From contig JALOQB010000014.1 in assembly GCA_025453595.1 (NCBI GenBank), forward strand, positions 1 to 38,826: a stretch of 38,826 nucleotides of DNA, written 5' to 3'. This DNA is from Polyangiaceae bacterium. GTDB taxonomy: Bacteria > Myxococcota_A > Polyangia > Polyangiales > Polyangiaceae. This document shows positions 1 to 9,333 of the stretch, piece by piece (the first letter of the stretch is position 1; each line of letters begins with the position of its first letter). Below the pieces are notes generated by a model. It saw only the letters and a list, made by a program, of their open reading frames with translations, had not been told where the DNA came from and did no database searches. A program made the translations under genes and the position numbers.

Positions 1-670
1 TTTCTGGGGGCGTTCTCCCCGGCCGGTGAGGCGCTCTGGAAGCAGAGCAAGTATGGAGGTTCCTCACCCATGGACACGATGGACGACCTGGGGGGGGTGG
101 CGCTGGAGGGGGGCGCGGTGTACCAGGTATCGAACTACAAGTTCGCGTCGTTCTCGGGGGTGTTTGCCTTCGAGGCGGCGACGGGGAAGCCGCGGTGGTC
201 AAAGAACGGGGCTCCGGTGGGGTACCCGAGCGCGGGACAGGGGCAGGTGTTCGTGGTGGAGCGGGTGCAGCGAGAGCGGCGCCTGGTGGCCCGGTCGCAG
301 GAGAACGGAGAGACGCGGTGGAGCGTGGCGCTGAAGGGGGCGCTGGGGGCCGCGCCGGCGCTGGGAGGCGGGCTGGTGGTGGTGGGGACGGACAAGGGGG
401 AGCTGGTGGCGTTCGACGCGGGGTCAGGCCAGGAGCGATGGCGCTTCGAGTCCGGGGTGAAGCATGCGCCGGTGGTGGGGAACGAGACCTCGGTGGCGAT
501 CGGGGCCAACGAGCGCGTGGTGTTCACCGTGGGCAAGGAGGTCGTGCTGCTCGACCTGAAGACCGGCGCGGTGCGGTGGCGGGGGGAGGTGGCGGTGGCC
601 GCGGTGCACAGCCCCATCCTCGCCGGGGGGCGCCTGTACGTGGTCTCAGGCCCCCTCGGCCTTCTCGTAG
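1..670 (+). CDS. PQQ-binding-like beta-propeller protein, 5' truncated, 3' end uncertain
   Basis: The reading frame is open from base 1, so the start lies outside the window; the Met at position 70 is internal. The protein has repeated outer-blade motifs of the PQQ/pyrrolo-quinoline type: A-A-T-G-K-P-R-W, E-N-G-E-T-R-W, G-S-G-Q-E-R-W and L-K-T-G-A-V-R-W, about 40 residues apart, each preceded by a G-G-x-x-V-V strand. Such propellers act as periplasmic or surface scaffolds; BamB is one relative. No enzymatic residue set can be claimed. The frame has no stop until 1566, but beyond about 650 it is only the mirror of the convergent gene. A TAG one base out of frame at 668-670, just after G-R-L-Y-V-V-S-G, is the likely end. 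Family confidence is high; the end coordinate is a judgement. Confidence 0.7.
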
Positions 671-1659
671 CCGCGAAGCTCGACGGCGCGCCGATCGGGT
701 TCGTTGAAATCGTGCATGGCGGCCAGGTGCGCCGAGTAGAGGCGCTGGCGGAGGGCGCTCTCGTCCTCGACCGCGGTGAGGTCGTGGCCTCTCGTGTCCA
801 GGATGGGCAATGGCGAGGCGACCCGGATCTCTCCGTGGGGGAAGACCTGTTCATCCAGCTCGATCAGGTCGACCCAGGCGTAGGTGAGGTCGTGGTAGTA
901 GCGGTCCCAGGGGTCGATGACGGGGGGCGCGGCGGGGCCGACGAAGGGGGTGGGTCGAGCCCACATCAGGGCCCCCCGGAGGGAGATCTCGGCGAGGGCT
1001 TGCAGGTAGTGGGGGCTGGGGCGGATCAGGACGACGCGGGGCTCCGGGGCCTCGACCCGGGCGCCGGGGCCGAACTGGCGCTCCAGGGCCCCGGCGAGGC
1101 GGGTCTGGAGGGCACGGAAGGCGGCCCGGTGGGAGGCCAGGAACTGGCTCTGGGCCAGCAGCGAGCGCAGCCTGGCCTTGGCGTCCTCGTAGCCCTCGGC
1201 GCGGCTGCGGCGCAGCGAGGAGACGCGCCCCCCCAGGGTCAGGCGAAGGGCAGGCTCTCCGCCGCGAAAGTGAGGCGAGATGGTGGCCTCGATGAGGGTC
1301 TCCACGTCGTCGCCCTGGTGCTCGAAGACCACCGTCAGGCCCTGGAACTGGCCGGCGAGGCGCGGGGCCTCCTGGTGGACGATCTGGTCGAAGAGGCCGA
1401 GGTCGTCGGGCTCTCGCTTGCGGTCATGGAAGAGGATCTGCTCGTCCATGGCCAGCCAGGTCACGCTGGTGACGCCGGCGTCCTTCATGGCAGCCTCGAG
1501 CAGCTCGACCAGCGTGAGCGCGTCTTGCTCCGTGGATTGCTCGCCTGTCGAGAGGTCAACGGGTAGGCCAAGGACCCGCTGGATCGCCTCCCAGATGGAG
1601 GGGGAGCGCAGCAGGACCTGACCCGGGAGAAAGAGCTGGAGCTCGCCGAGGAGGTGCAT
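646..1659 (-). CDS. conserved-looking hypothetical protein, 337 aa
   Basis: I do not recognise a family. Start ATG at 1659, stop TGA at 646. The composition is that of a soluble globular protein: no signal peptide, no membrane segment, alternating helices (for example T-L-V-E-L-L-E-A-A-M-K-D-A-G) and strands, and a normal amino-acid mix. This distinguishes it from the overlapping plus-strand frame, which reads as G/E/V-rich antisense. Residues 160-215 look helical, with several Arg and Leu. It is transcribed divergently from ftsA across a 204-base gap and converges on the propeller gene. The overlap with that gene depends on where the propeller gene really stops. No function is proposed. Confidence 0.7.
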   Translation of the reverse strand: MHLLGELQLFLPGQVLLRSPSIWEAIQRVLGLPVDLSTGEQSTEQDALTLVELLEAAMKDAGVTSVTWLAMDEQILFHDRKREPDDLGLFDQIVHQEAPRLAGQFQGLTVVFEHQGDDVETLIEATISPHFRGGEPALRLTLGGRVSSLRRSRAEGYEDAKARLRSLLAQSQFLASHRAAFRALQTRLAGALERQFGPGARVEAPEPRVVLIRPSPHYLQALAEISLRGALMWARPTPFVGPAAPPVIDPWDRYYHDLTYAWVDLIELDEQVFPHGEIRVASPLPILDTRGHDLTAVEDESALRQRLYSAHLAAMHDFNEPDRRAVELRGYEKAEGA

Positions 1660-1863
1660 GACGTTTCATGGTGAACTGGCTGAATCCACGGGGGAAGCGG
1701 GGAGGGCGGTGCGGGGGCCGGGGGTGACTGCAAGATATTGAAATTGTTGAACTTATGCAGGCGCTTATGGAAAACGCATGTCACGAATTTGGCCCTTTGC
1801 GGTGGGCTCTGGCAGCGTCGGTCGGGCCTGGGCGGCAACGCCCTGGTCTCACCGGGAACGACC
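1660..1863. promoter_or_regulatory. AT-enriched divergent intergenic region upstream of ftsA
   Basis: This 204-base gap separates the divergent unknown gene from ftsA. Around 1730-1795 it becomes clearly AT-richer than its surroundings and contains TTGAAA (1738-1743), TTGAAC (1747-1752) and two copies of CTTATG (1753-1758 and 1764-1769). No -35/-10 pair with ideal 16-18 base spacing stands out, so I mark the region rather than a promoter. An upstream in-frame ATG at 1738 would start a 42-residue extension of FtsA that is not FtsA-like. Confidence 0.35.
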
Positions 1864-3210
1864 ATGAAGAGCCGAAACCAGGAACACCAGGGCGGACGCC
1901 CCAAGCACGACGAGCCCGAGATCGTCGTCGGCCTCGACATCGGGACCACCAAGGTGACGGCGGTGGTGGGCGAGGTGGACGATGGGACGATCACGATCCT
2001 GGGGGTCGGGAACGTGCCCTGCCGCGGCCTGCGCAAGGGGGTCGTGTCGAACATCGACTGGACGGTGCGTAGCATCCGGGACGCGATCGAGGCGGCTCAG
2101 CAGATGGCGGGCGTCGAGATCCGCACGGTGTACGCGGGCGTGGCGGGGAGCCATATCCGGTGCCAGCCCAGCGACGGGGTGGCCGCGGTGGCCGGCGGTG
2201 AGGTGCAGAAGGGCGACGTGGATCGGGTGCTCGAGGGCGCCAGGGCCATCCCCGTCGACGCGGATCGCCAGATTCTCCACGTGTTGCCCCGGGAGTTCAT
2301 CGTCGACAACCAGGACGGTATCCGCGACCCGATCGGCATGAGCGGCGTGCGCCTGCAGGCCAAGGTCAACCTGGTCACCGCGGCGACGGGCTGCGTCCAG
2401 AACGTGGTCCGGTGCGCCGAGCGGTGCGGCCTCACGGTCGCCGATGTGGTGCTCGAGCCCCTCGCCAGCGCCGAGGCGATCCTCTCCGAGGATGAGAAGG
2501 AGATCGGTGTCGTCATCATCGACATCGGCGGCGGCACCACCGATCTGCTGCTCTGCGTCGACGGTGGGATCGCCCACAGCAGCGTCATCCCGGCGGGCGG
2601 CAACAACATCACCAGCGACATCGCCGCGGGGCTCCGCACCCCGATGGCCGAGGCCGAGCGGCTGAAGCGCAACTTCGGCTGCGCCCTGGGCCGCATGGTG
2701 TCCGACGACGACGAGGTCGAGGTCCCGGGCGTGGGGGGCCACCCGCCGCGCCGCGTGGCGCGCCGCGTTCTTTCGGACATCATCGAGCCTCGCGTGGAGG
2801 AGATCTTCGCGGTGGTGCGCAAGCGCATCGAGGACACGGGGCTGCTGGAGCAGCTGTCCGCGGGCGCGGTGCTGACCGGGGGGGCGGTGCTGATGGAGGG
2901 GATGCCGGAGTTCGCCGAGGAAATTCTGGGGATGCCGGTGCGGCTCGGGTACCCGGTGGGGATCAGCGGGATCACGCAGCTGGTGCAGGGGCCCCAGTAC
3001 GCGACGGGGGTGGGGCTGGTGAAGTACGGGGCCGAGGCCATCCGGACCGCGCGAAAGATGAAGGCGCTGCAGGCGCCTCAGCCCAGCCAGCGGCTCTTGC
3101 GGGAGCTGGAAGAGGCGCCGAAGTCGGGCAGCAGCAGCAGCGGGGGAGCCAAGAAGCCCCCGAGGCCGTCGAGCAACCGGTTCTGGGACTGGCTGCGGGC
3201 GGCGTTTTGA
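1864..3210 (+). CDS. ftsA: cell division protein FtsA
   Basis: FtsA is the actin-like ATPase that tethers FtsZ filaments to the inner membrane and recruits later divisome proteins. With the ATG at 1864 the product is 448 aa, close to usual FtsA length. Actin-fold signatures are in order: phosphate-1 loop G-L-D-I-G-T-T-K-V near residues 23-31, the FtsA-specific 1C/SHS2 insert after about residue 85, phosphate-2 motif D-I-G-G-G-T-T-D near 219, and adenosine motif L-T-G-G-A near 336. The C-terminus ends in an amphipathic membrane-targeting helix, N-R-F-W-D-W-L-R-A-A-F, after a Ser/Pro linker. The frame stays open to an ATG at 1738, but those 42 extra residues look like untranslated leader. ftsZ follows after 56 bases. 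No ftsQ lies directly upstream, where it often sits. Confidence 0.95.
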   Translation: MKSRNQEHQGGRPKHDEPEIVVGLDIGTTKVTAVVGEVDDGTITILGVGNVPCRGLRKGVVSNIDWTVRSIRDAIEAAQQMAGVEIRTVYAGVAGSHIRCQPSDGVAAVAGGEVQKGDVDRVLEGARAIPVDADRQILHVLPREFIVDNQDGIRDPIGMSGVRLQAKVNLVTAATGCVQNVVRCAERCGLTVADVVLEPLASAEAILSEDEKEIGVVIIDIGGGTTDLLLCVDGGIAHSSVIPAGGNNITSDIAAGLRTPMAEAERLKRNFGCALGRMVSDDDEVEVPGVGGHPPRRVARRVLSDIIEPRVEEIFAVVRKRIEDTGLLEQLSAGAVLTGGAVLMEGMPEFAEEILGMPVRLGYPVGISGITQLVQGPQYATGVGLVKYGAEAIRTARKMKALQAPQPSQRLLRELEEAPKSGSSSSGGAKKPPRPSSNRFWDWLRAAF

Positions 3211-3266
3211 TTCGAGCAGAGACGGGCAGAAGAGAAGACTTTAGCAGGGATTTCAGGGAGACGACG

Positions 3267-4578
3267 ATGACCTTTTCGATCCAGTTTGCAGAGGAGACCA
3301 CGGAGAACCAGCCGCGCATCAAGGTGATCGGGGTGGGCGGTTCGGGGGGGAACGCCATCAACACCATGATCAACTTTGGTCTGGAGGGCGTCGAGTTCAT
3401 CGTGGTCAACACCGACGTGCAGGCCCTCGCGGCCAACGCGGCGCCGCTCAAGCTGAGCATCGGCAACGGCATCACCCGGGGCCTGGGCGCCGGCGCGGAC
3501 CCGGAGAAGGGGCGCAAGGCCGCCCTGGAGGACGCCAACCGCCTCAAGGAGCTGATCGGCGGCGCGGACATGGTCTTCGTCACCGCCGGGATGGGCGGCG
3601 GCACCGGCACCGGCGCCGCGCCGGTCATCGCGCAGATCGCCCGGGAAGAGGGGGCCCTCACCGTGGGGGTCGTGACCCGTCCCTTCGGCTTTGAAGGCAA
3701 GCAGCGCTCCCGCCGCGCCGACGCGGGCCTCGCGATGCTGAGCGAGCACGTCGACACGCTGATCACCATCCCCAACGAGAAGCTCCTCGGGATCGCCGAC
3801 GAGGATCTGAGCTTCATCGACGCCTTCCGCAAGGCGGACGAGGTGCTCTACCAGGCGGTCAAGGGCATCAGCGACCTGGTCACCCAGACCGGCCTGGTGA
3901 ACGTCGATTTCGCCGACGTCCGCGCGGTGATGCAGAACATGGGCCGCGCCCTCATGGGCACCGGCTGCGCCAAGGGCCAGGGCCGCGCCCGCCTCGCCGC
4001 CGAGATGGCCATCTCGTCGCCGCTCCTCGACAACCTCTCCGTCGCCGGCGCCATGGGCGTGCTCATCAACTTCGTGGGCGGCCCCGACATGAAGCTGCGC
4101 GAGGTCAACGAGGCCGCCAGCATGGTCCGCGAGCAGGCCAACGAGGATGCCAACATCATCTTCGGCTCCACCATCGACGAGACCCTCGGGGACATGGTCA
4201 AGGTCACCGTCATCGCGACCGGCTTCGACATGGAGCGCTACGCCCAGCCCGAGGCCCAGGCCGCCGCCTCCTCGGCCCCTCCGGTCACCAAGGCTCGCCC
4301 CCAGGCCATCCCGACCACCCCCGCCATCCAGCCGTCCTCTCGCCCCGTCGCTCCCCCGGTCCACGTCGTTCACGGGGCCTCCGGCGGCGCTCCCCTCGGC
4401 GGCGCTCCCTCCACCATGCGCCCCCCGGCGTACCAGGCCCCTGCCCAGCCGGAGCCTGCCCCCGCCTACGCCCGCCAGCCGGTGCCTCACTCCACCCGCA
4501 CCTCGACCCGCGGCGCCATGCCCGAGCTCGACCACGACTGGGATGTCCCCGCCTTCCAGCGTCGCCAGGGGGGCTTAG
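3267..4578 (+). CDS. ftsZ: cell division protein FtsZ (stop one base out of frame as sequenced)
   Basis: FtsZ is the tubulin-like GTPase that polymerises into the division ring. ATG at 3267 is preceded by a CAGGGAG ribosome site 6 bases upstream. Visible: the N-terminal G-V-G-G-S-G-G-N-A motif, the tubulin signature G-G-G-T-G-T-G-A-A near residues 110-118, and the T7 loop N-V-D-F-A-D-V near 212. A Pro/Ala-rich linker of about 110 residues leads to the conserved C-terminal peptide D-W-D-V-P-A-F-Q-R-R-Q, which binds FtsA. The gene should stop there. Instead the frame reads GGC TTA G..., placing TAG (4576-4578) one base out of frame. As given, the frame continues to 4982 through the next gene. 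I regard that 135-residue tail as artefact or mutation. The annotated length is therefore not a multiple of three. Confidence 0.93.
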
Positions 4579-4671
4579 TTCAACCCACCGGGGCCAGCTC
4601 GCTCCGGTCCCGCTCTCGCCGCGCTCACCGGGGGGTTGAGGCGTGGCTCCAGGTCGTGAGATGGTGCTGCC

Positions 4672-5127
4672 ATGAGCAGCTTGCTTCACCGATCCCGTCT
4701 GCTCCTGGGTCTGCTGGCATCCCCGCTGCTGGGTGGGTGCGCCTCCGACGCCCCCCGCGAACCACCGCGGGATGCCTCCCTCGAGCACGCCGCACGCCGG
4801 GAGGCGACGCTGCTCCAGCTCCATCAGCAGATGGTGCAGCTCACCGCCACGCTCCAGCAGGCCCTGGCGCAGCAGACCCAGACCCAGCGGCAGATGGCCC
4901 TGGAGCTGAGCCAACTCCGGGAAGAACAGGCGCGGGCCGCGTCGGAGCAGGATCGAGCCGAACTGCAGGCGCGGCTGCGTGAGGTCGAGCTGAGGCAAGA
5001 CGAGGCCAACGAGAGGGCCAGGGCGCTCCAGGCAGAGGTGCAGCGGCTCCAGGCCGAGCGCGTCAGGCTCCGGGCGCGCTCGAAGAACCGCGCCGTCTCG
5101 CTGGACCTGGAGAGCCCCTGGCCCTGA
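4672..5127 (+). CDS. small coiled-coil lipoprotein
   Basis: The 151-residue product has a signal peptide with a clear lipobox, L-L-G-G-C, so Cys near residue 23 should be lipidated. After a short Pro-rich stretch, almost the whole remainder (about residues 38-135) is a Gln/Glu/Arg/Leu-rich heptad coiled coil, for example L-E-L-S-Q-L-R-E-E-Q. It ends in a basic stretch and L-D-L-E-S-P-W-P. This resembles small envelope spacer lipoproteins in general form only; no family is assigned. It lies in the same direction as ftsZ, 93 bases beyond the inferred ftsZ stop, and could be co-transcribed. It converges with the kinase gene at 5134 with only 6 bases between stops. Confidence 0.8.
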   Translation: MSSLLHRSRLLLGLLASPLLGGCASDAPREPPRDASLEHAARREATLLQLHQQMVQLTATLQQALAQQTQTQRQMALELSQLREEQARAASEQDRAELQARLREVELRQDEANERARALQAEVQRLQAERVRLRARSKNRAVSLDLESPWP

Positions 5128-5133
5128 ACGCCC

Positions 5134-6984
5134 TCACCAGGCCAGACCGGTGCTCTGGCCAGCCCTCAGCTCGACCACCCGCTCGCCTCGCACCTCGGGC
5201 CCATCGCGCAGGAAGCAAGTCCCCTGCTCGCGGACACGCTGCAGCTTGATCTGGTAGCTGCGCCCCACGGGCCTGAGCGTGCTGTCGCCGAAGAGCGTCG
5301 GGCACAGGAAGTACAGGCCCACGGCCCCCTGAACCTCCAGCCGCGCCGGGATCAACGGCAGGTACACGTTGACCGTCTGCACCTCTCCTCCGTTAGATGA
5401 TTGGACCTCAAACGTTTTCTTGAGCGGGCTCTCGCAGCAGCTGTTGTTGGGGAGGGTGTAGGCCTCGATGGTGTGGGAAGAGCCGACGGGGAGCTCGGTC
5501 TCGTGGAGGTTGGTGTCGGGGAGGGGGTTGCCGTCGAGGTTCCAGCGGGCGCTGGGAGGGGAGAGGAAGAGGCGGACCTTGCGCAGGGGCCCCGGTGGGC
5601 TGGTGCCGATGCGAGGGCCGACGGCGGGGGTGGCGAGCCGGTGGCCCGAGCCTGCGGCGGAGGGGACGCTGGCGGGAGGGGAGGACGAGGCGGCAGGAGA
5701 CGAGGGAGGGGGAGAGGACGAGGCGGAAGGGAGCACCCAGGCCATGGCCGGGAGAGGCCGGGCAAGGGTGATGGGGGCCGGTCTTGACCAGCGCCACCCG
5801 AGGGCTGCCGCGCCCCCGCCGAGGAGGGAGGCCCCCACGGCGAGGAGCAGGCGGCTCTTCCAGCGCTCGAGGGAGCCCGCCTGGACAAGCTGCCGGACCA
5901 GCCCCATGACCTCCGGGTCGCTGGGGGCGAGGGCGCAGGCGCGGTTGATGGCGGCGGCGGCGGCCATGCGATCACCCTTGCGCAGGGCGCGGCGCCCTTG
6001 CTCGCGCAGCAGCGGGACGAGGCGCTGGGTGAGGTTGGCCTCGTAGCCCTCGGGGTCGCGCAGGTAAGCGGTCAGCTCGCGCCGGGGGTCGGCGATGTCG
6101 AGCTGGGCGAGCTCGGCCTCGAGGCCAGCGCGGAGCGTCGCCATGGTCGGGTAGCGGCGCGCCGGATCAGGCTCGATGGCACGCTGGAGGAGGGAAGCCC
6201 AGCGGGCGCCGATGGCGGGGCGCTCCTGGTCGGCGGGGGTGTAGTGCCCCTGGAGGATCGCCTTGAGCACCTGGCCCGGGGTCTTCCCGTCGAAGGGGAG
6301 GCGTCCGGCCATGCATTCGTAGAGGAGGACCCCCAGGCCGAAGACATCGGCGCGGACGTCGACCGCATCGCCATCGATCTGCTCGGGGGCCATGTACGCC
6401 GGGGAGCCGAGCACCTGCCCGGTGGAGGTGACACCTTGCTGGTCGAGGAGCTTGGCTATCCCGAAGTCGGTGAGCTTGACGCAGGCGAGGGCGTGTTCCG
6501 GGCTCTCCGGGTGGGGCTGGTCGACCCAGGGGATCTGGAAGAGCACGTTCTCGGGCTTCACGTCCCGGTGGATGACGCCGCGCTCGTGGGCGTGGTGGAG
6601 CGCGGAGGCCAGCTCGACGCCGATGCAGGCGCCGATCTCGGGGGGGAGCGCGGTCCGCCTGGAGAGCAAGGTCCGGAGGCTCTGGCCCCGGATCAGCTCG
6701 GCCACCAGGTAGCGCTCCGGCGCGTCCTCGTCGGACACGTCGTAGATCTCGACGATGTTGGGGTGCTTGAGCTTGGCGACCGCGTGGGCCTCGGCGGTGA
6801 AGCGGCGGGCGACCTCGCCGCTGTCCCGCAGGTGCCGGTGGATCACCTTGAGGGCGACGTCGCGGCCGAGGCGCCGATCGCGGGCCCGGTACACCGTGGC
6901 CATGCCCCCGTGGCCAAGCTCCTCCTGGAGGTCGTACTTGGCGACCCGCGGGAACTGATCCTGGGAGGAGGCGAGGGGGGCCAA
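5134..6984 (-). CDS. transmembrane serine/threonine protein kinase (Hanks type)
   Basis: The 616-residue protein starts at TTG 6984. An AGAGGA ribosome site lies 6 bases upstream, an in-frame TAG lies just before it, and the first internal ATG falls inside the Gly-loop. The N-terminal kinase domain (about 17-275) is complete: Gly-rich loop G-H-G-G-M-A-T-V-Y, invariant Lys in V-A-L-K (residue 46), H-R-D-V-K-P-E-N, D-F-G and the A-P-E motif. A short helical segment follows, then one membrane span (about 378-397), a Pro/Ser linker and an extracytoplasmic beta-rich domain of about 180 residues containing a C-C pair. It should be an active membrane sensor kinase; the outer ligand is unknown. It lies downstream of pyruvate kinase (13 bases between inferred stop and start), suggesting co-transcription. 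Confidence 0.92.
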   Translation of the reverse strand: MAPLASSQDQFPRVAKYDLQEELGHGGMATVYRARDRRLGRDVALKVIHRHLRDSGEVARRFTAEAHAVAKLKHPNIVEIYDVSDEDAPERYLVAELIRGQSLRTLLSRRTALPPEIGACIGVELASALHHAHERGVIHRDVKPENVLFQIPWVDQPHPESPEHALACVKLTDFGIAKLLDQQGVTSTGQVLGSPAYMAPEQIDGDAVDVRADVFGLGVLLYECMAGRLPFDGKTPGQVLKAILQGHYTPADQERPAIGARWASLLQRAIEPDPARRYPTMATLRAGLEAELAQLDIADPRRELTAYLRDPEGYEANLTQRLVPLLREQGRRALRKGDRMAAAAAINRACALAPSDPEVMGLVRQLVQAGSLERWKSRLLLAVGASLLGGGAAALGWRWSRPAPITLARPLPAMAWVLPSASSSPPPSSPAASSSPPASVPSAAGSGHRLATPAVGPRIGTSPPGPLRKVRLFLSPPSARWNLDGNPLPDTNLHETELPVGSSHTIEAYTLPNNSCCESPLKKTFEVQSSNGGEVQTVNVYLPLIPARLEVQGAVGLYFLCPTLFGDSTLRPVGRSYQIKLQRVREQGTCFLRDGPEVRGERVVELRAGQSTGLAW

Positions 6985-6999
6985 AGGCTGTCCTCTGGC

Positions 7000-8443
7000 C
7001 TAAGCCGACGACGCGCACCCGGATGGAGTTGGTCGACCCCTGGACCCCCAGCGGCGCGCCAAAGACGATGACCATCCGGTCTCCGGGGGAAGCGTAGCCG
7101 CGGGCCTGCACGTGGCCGTTGAGCCGGTCCACCATCTCGTCGACGTCCTTGGTGTTGTCGATGGGGTGCGGAGTGACCCCCCAGCAGAGCGCGAGCTGCC
7201 GCCGGGTGCGTTCGTTGGGGGAGAACGCGATGATGGGCATCGAGGGGCGTGCCTTGGAGACGAGGTGCGCGGAGCGTCCGCTCTCGGTGAGGGCGACGAT
7301 GATGCGCGCGCCGATCTGGTGGGCGACGTCGGCGGCGGTGCGGGCGATGGCCTCGGCGACGGAGCTGTGGGAGGGGGGGAGGGGGCTGGGCTGGTAGCTG
7401 TAGAACGGGCTCTGCTCGGCCTCGGCGACGATGCGCGCCATCATGCCGCAGGCGAGCACGGGGTGCTTGCCGCTGGCGGTCTCGCCGGAGAGCATGACGC
7501 AGTCGGTGCCGTCGTAGACGGCGTTGGCGACGTCGCTGGCCTCGGCGCGGGTGGGTCGGGTCGAGTCGACCATCGACTGGAGCATCTCGGTGGCCACGAT
7601 GACCGGCACCTTGTGGCGCCGGGCGGCCTCGATCATCTGCTTCTGGATGACGGGCACGCGCTCGGGGGGGAATTCGACGCCGAGGTCGCCGCGAGCGACC
7701 ATGACGCCGTCGGTGACCTCGAGGATGCTCTCGAGGTTATCGACGGCGGAGGGGGTCTCGATCTTGGCGATGATGGGGGTGGGCCGCCCCCAGGCCTCGC
7801 AGATCTCGCGGACAAGCTTCACGTCGTCGGCGGTCTTGACGAAGGAGAGGGCCACGTAATCGACGCCCTGGGCGAGGCCAAAGGCGAGGTCGGCCTTGTC
7901 TTTCTCGGTGATGGCTGACAGACGGACGCGGGCGGCGGGGATGTGGACGCCGCCCATGTCGCGCAGCACACCGCCCTGGACCACGGTGGCGACCACCTCG
8001 CCCTCGGGGCCTTTGCCCTGGCTCTTGAGGACCCGGAGCACGATCCGACCGTCGTCGACCAGCACCGGGTCGCCGGCCTTGAGGTCGTCCGCCAGCCCCT
8101 CGTACTGCACGGGGATCCGGCCGTCGCTGCGGGCCTCGCGCCCCTCGACCAGCGTGATCTCGCTGCCGGTCTCGAGGGGGAGGTTGCCCCCCGGGACGCG
8201 CCCGGTGCGGATCTTGGGCCCGCAGAGATCCTGGAGGAGAGCGATCGGTTTCCCGAGGCGGGTGGAGACCCGGCGCAGCGTCTGGATGCGCTCCAGGTGC
8301 TGCTCGTGGGTCCCGTGGCTGAAGTTCAGCCGGGCCACGTCGAGCCCGGCCCAGAGGAGCTGCTCCACGCGCTCCTCGCTGTCCGATGCAGGACCGATGG
8401 TACAGACGATTTTGGTACGACGCCGCAGCATGCCCATGGCCAT
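7000..8443 (-). CDS. pyk: pyruvate kinase (stop one base out of frame as sequenced)
   Basis: Catalyses phosphoenolpyruvate + ADP to pyruvate + ATP in the cytoplasm. Start ATG at 8443; ATGs at 8437 and 8431 are alternatives. Motifs in order: K-I-V-C-T-I-G-P-A-S, A-R-L-N-F-S-H-G, G-P-K-I-R-T-G, the active-site I-I-A-K-I-E-T, M-V-A-R-G-D-L-G-V-E and S-G-E-T-A-S-G-K. Lys in G-P-K-I-R, instead of Glu, is associated with K+-independent pyruvate kinases. About 480 residues to T-N-S-I-R-V-R-V-V-G is full length. There the expected stop is out of frame by one base (GGC TTA G...; TAG at 7000-7002). As given, the frame runs on to 6167 in a different frame through the kinase gene. Six bases separate its start from the upstream secreted-protein gene, so the three minus-strand genes probably form an operon. 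Confidence 0.93.
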
Positions 8444-8448
8444 GGTGC

Positions 8449-9333
8449 CTACAGGCTACACCCGAGCCCGCAGATCGTGTTCACCTTCTGGACGCAGGTG
8501 TCTCCCCAGGCCGTTTCGCAGCATCCCGGTTCCTCGTTGCAGATGCGGGTCACGCAGCTCTCACCGAACATCGAGGGATAATCGCAGCTCTTGGTCAGGG
8601 GAGCCCCGACCACGCAGGGCGCGTGGGCGCAGTTGAACCCCTTGCAGATGGCCACGTTGCACACCAGGCTCACCGCGGCCAGGCAGTCCGGCCCCCAGGC
8701 GTCCACGCAGCACTTGGCAAATTTCCCCGTCTCGCAGATGGCCCCCACGCAGGGGCTGCACTCGGCCTTGAGCTTCGTCGCCGAGACGCAGATGTCATGG
8801 GCGCAGTTGCCCGCGCAGTACTCGTCGTCCTGGCCGTTGCAGTTGTCATCGAGGCCGTTCTCGCAGACCTCCAGCTTGGGGAGCCCGGGGGTGCAGCTCT
8901 GCGGCACGCCGTCCACGCAGGCGACCACTTCCCGGGCGCACTCGCCCTGACCGCAGCTCAGCTTCTTCCCGTCCTCCACGCAGCCCCCGCCCGCGCCCCC
9001 CGTGCCCGCCGCGCCGCCGGTGCCCCCGTCGCCGCCCGCCCCAGCAAGCCCTCCGGCCCCCGCCTCGCCGCCCGCGCCCGCCGCGCCGCCCCCTGCTTCG
9101 CCGCCAGCGCCGGCCCCCGCGCCGCCGGCCTCGCCGCCGGACCCCGCCCCGCTCGCCCCCGCTCCGCCGACGCCCCCCGCTCCGCCCCCCGCGCTGCCCC
9201 CGCTTCCGCCTGCGCTGGCCTCCGCGAACCTGGCATCATCGAACTCTCTCTCGGGGAACGAACAACGAGCGCTGCTCAGCAGCAGGCTCGGCAAGGCGAG
9301 GGCCACGAAGGCCCGAACAGGGAAGACATTCAT
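8449..9333 (-). CDS. secreted Gly/Ala-rich protein with Cys-rich, MopE-like region
   Basis: ATG at 9333 gives 294 residues starting with a signal peptide (V-R-A-F-V-A-L-A-L-P-S-L-L-L-S-S-A-R-C). The Cys lies after S-A-R, which is a poor lipobox, so lipidation is uncertain. Residues about 37-115 are a low-complexity G-G/A-G linker (8986-9231), typical of myxobacterial surface proteins. The C-terminal 180 residues have more than 20 cysteines and contain C-E-N-G-L-D-D-N-C-N-G-Q-D-D-E, the putative metal-binding motif seen in MopE-type proteins. Two similar C-C-x-x-A-W-G-x-x-C modules follow. The likely location is extracellular or outer surface; function is unknown. It is the first gene of the apparent operon with pyruvate kinase. 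Stop TAG. Confidence 0.8.
   Translation of the reverse strand: MNVFPVRAFVALALPSLLLSSARCSFPEREFDDARFAEASAGGSGGSAGGGAGGVGGAGASGAGSGGEAGGAGAGAGGEAGGGAAGAGGEAGAGGLAGAGGDGGTGGAAGTGGAGGGCVEDGKKLSCGQGECAREVVACVDGVPQSCTPGLPKLEVCENGLDDNCNGQDDEYCAGNCAHDICVSATKLKAECSPCVGAICETGKFAKCCVDAWGPDCLAAVSLVCNVAICKGFNCAHAPCVVGAPLTKSCDYPSMFGESCVTRICNEEPGCCETAWGDTCVQKVNTICGLGCSL
8986..9231 (-). repeat. Gly/Ala low-complexity coding repeat
   Basis: Degenerate GGC/GCC-type triplet repetition encodes about 80 residues of G-A-G-G, G-E-A-G-G and similar units. It links the signal peptide to the Cys-rich part of the secreted protein. Such tracts are prone to slippage and recombination. Confidence 0.7.

Noticed and set aside
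1738-1863. Upstream FtsA start giving 490 residues
   Set aside because: The 42 extra residues do not resemble FtsA; the ATG at 1864 gives normal family length.
4579-4982. Continuation of the FtsZ frame as a 135-residue C-terminal extension
   Set aside because: It begins after the conserved C-terminal peptide, has poor third-position bias and overlaps a convincing lipoprotein gene in another frame.
6167-6999. Pyruvate kinase extended to 758 residues
   Set aside because: The extra 276 residues are Arg/Pro/Gly-rich out-of-frame reading of the kinase gene, which is itself complete with all catalytic motifs.
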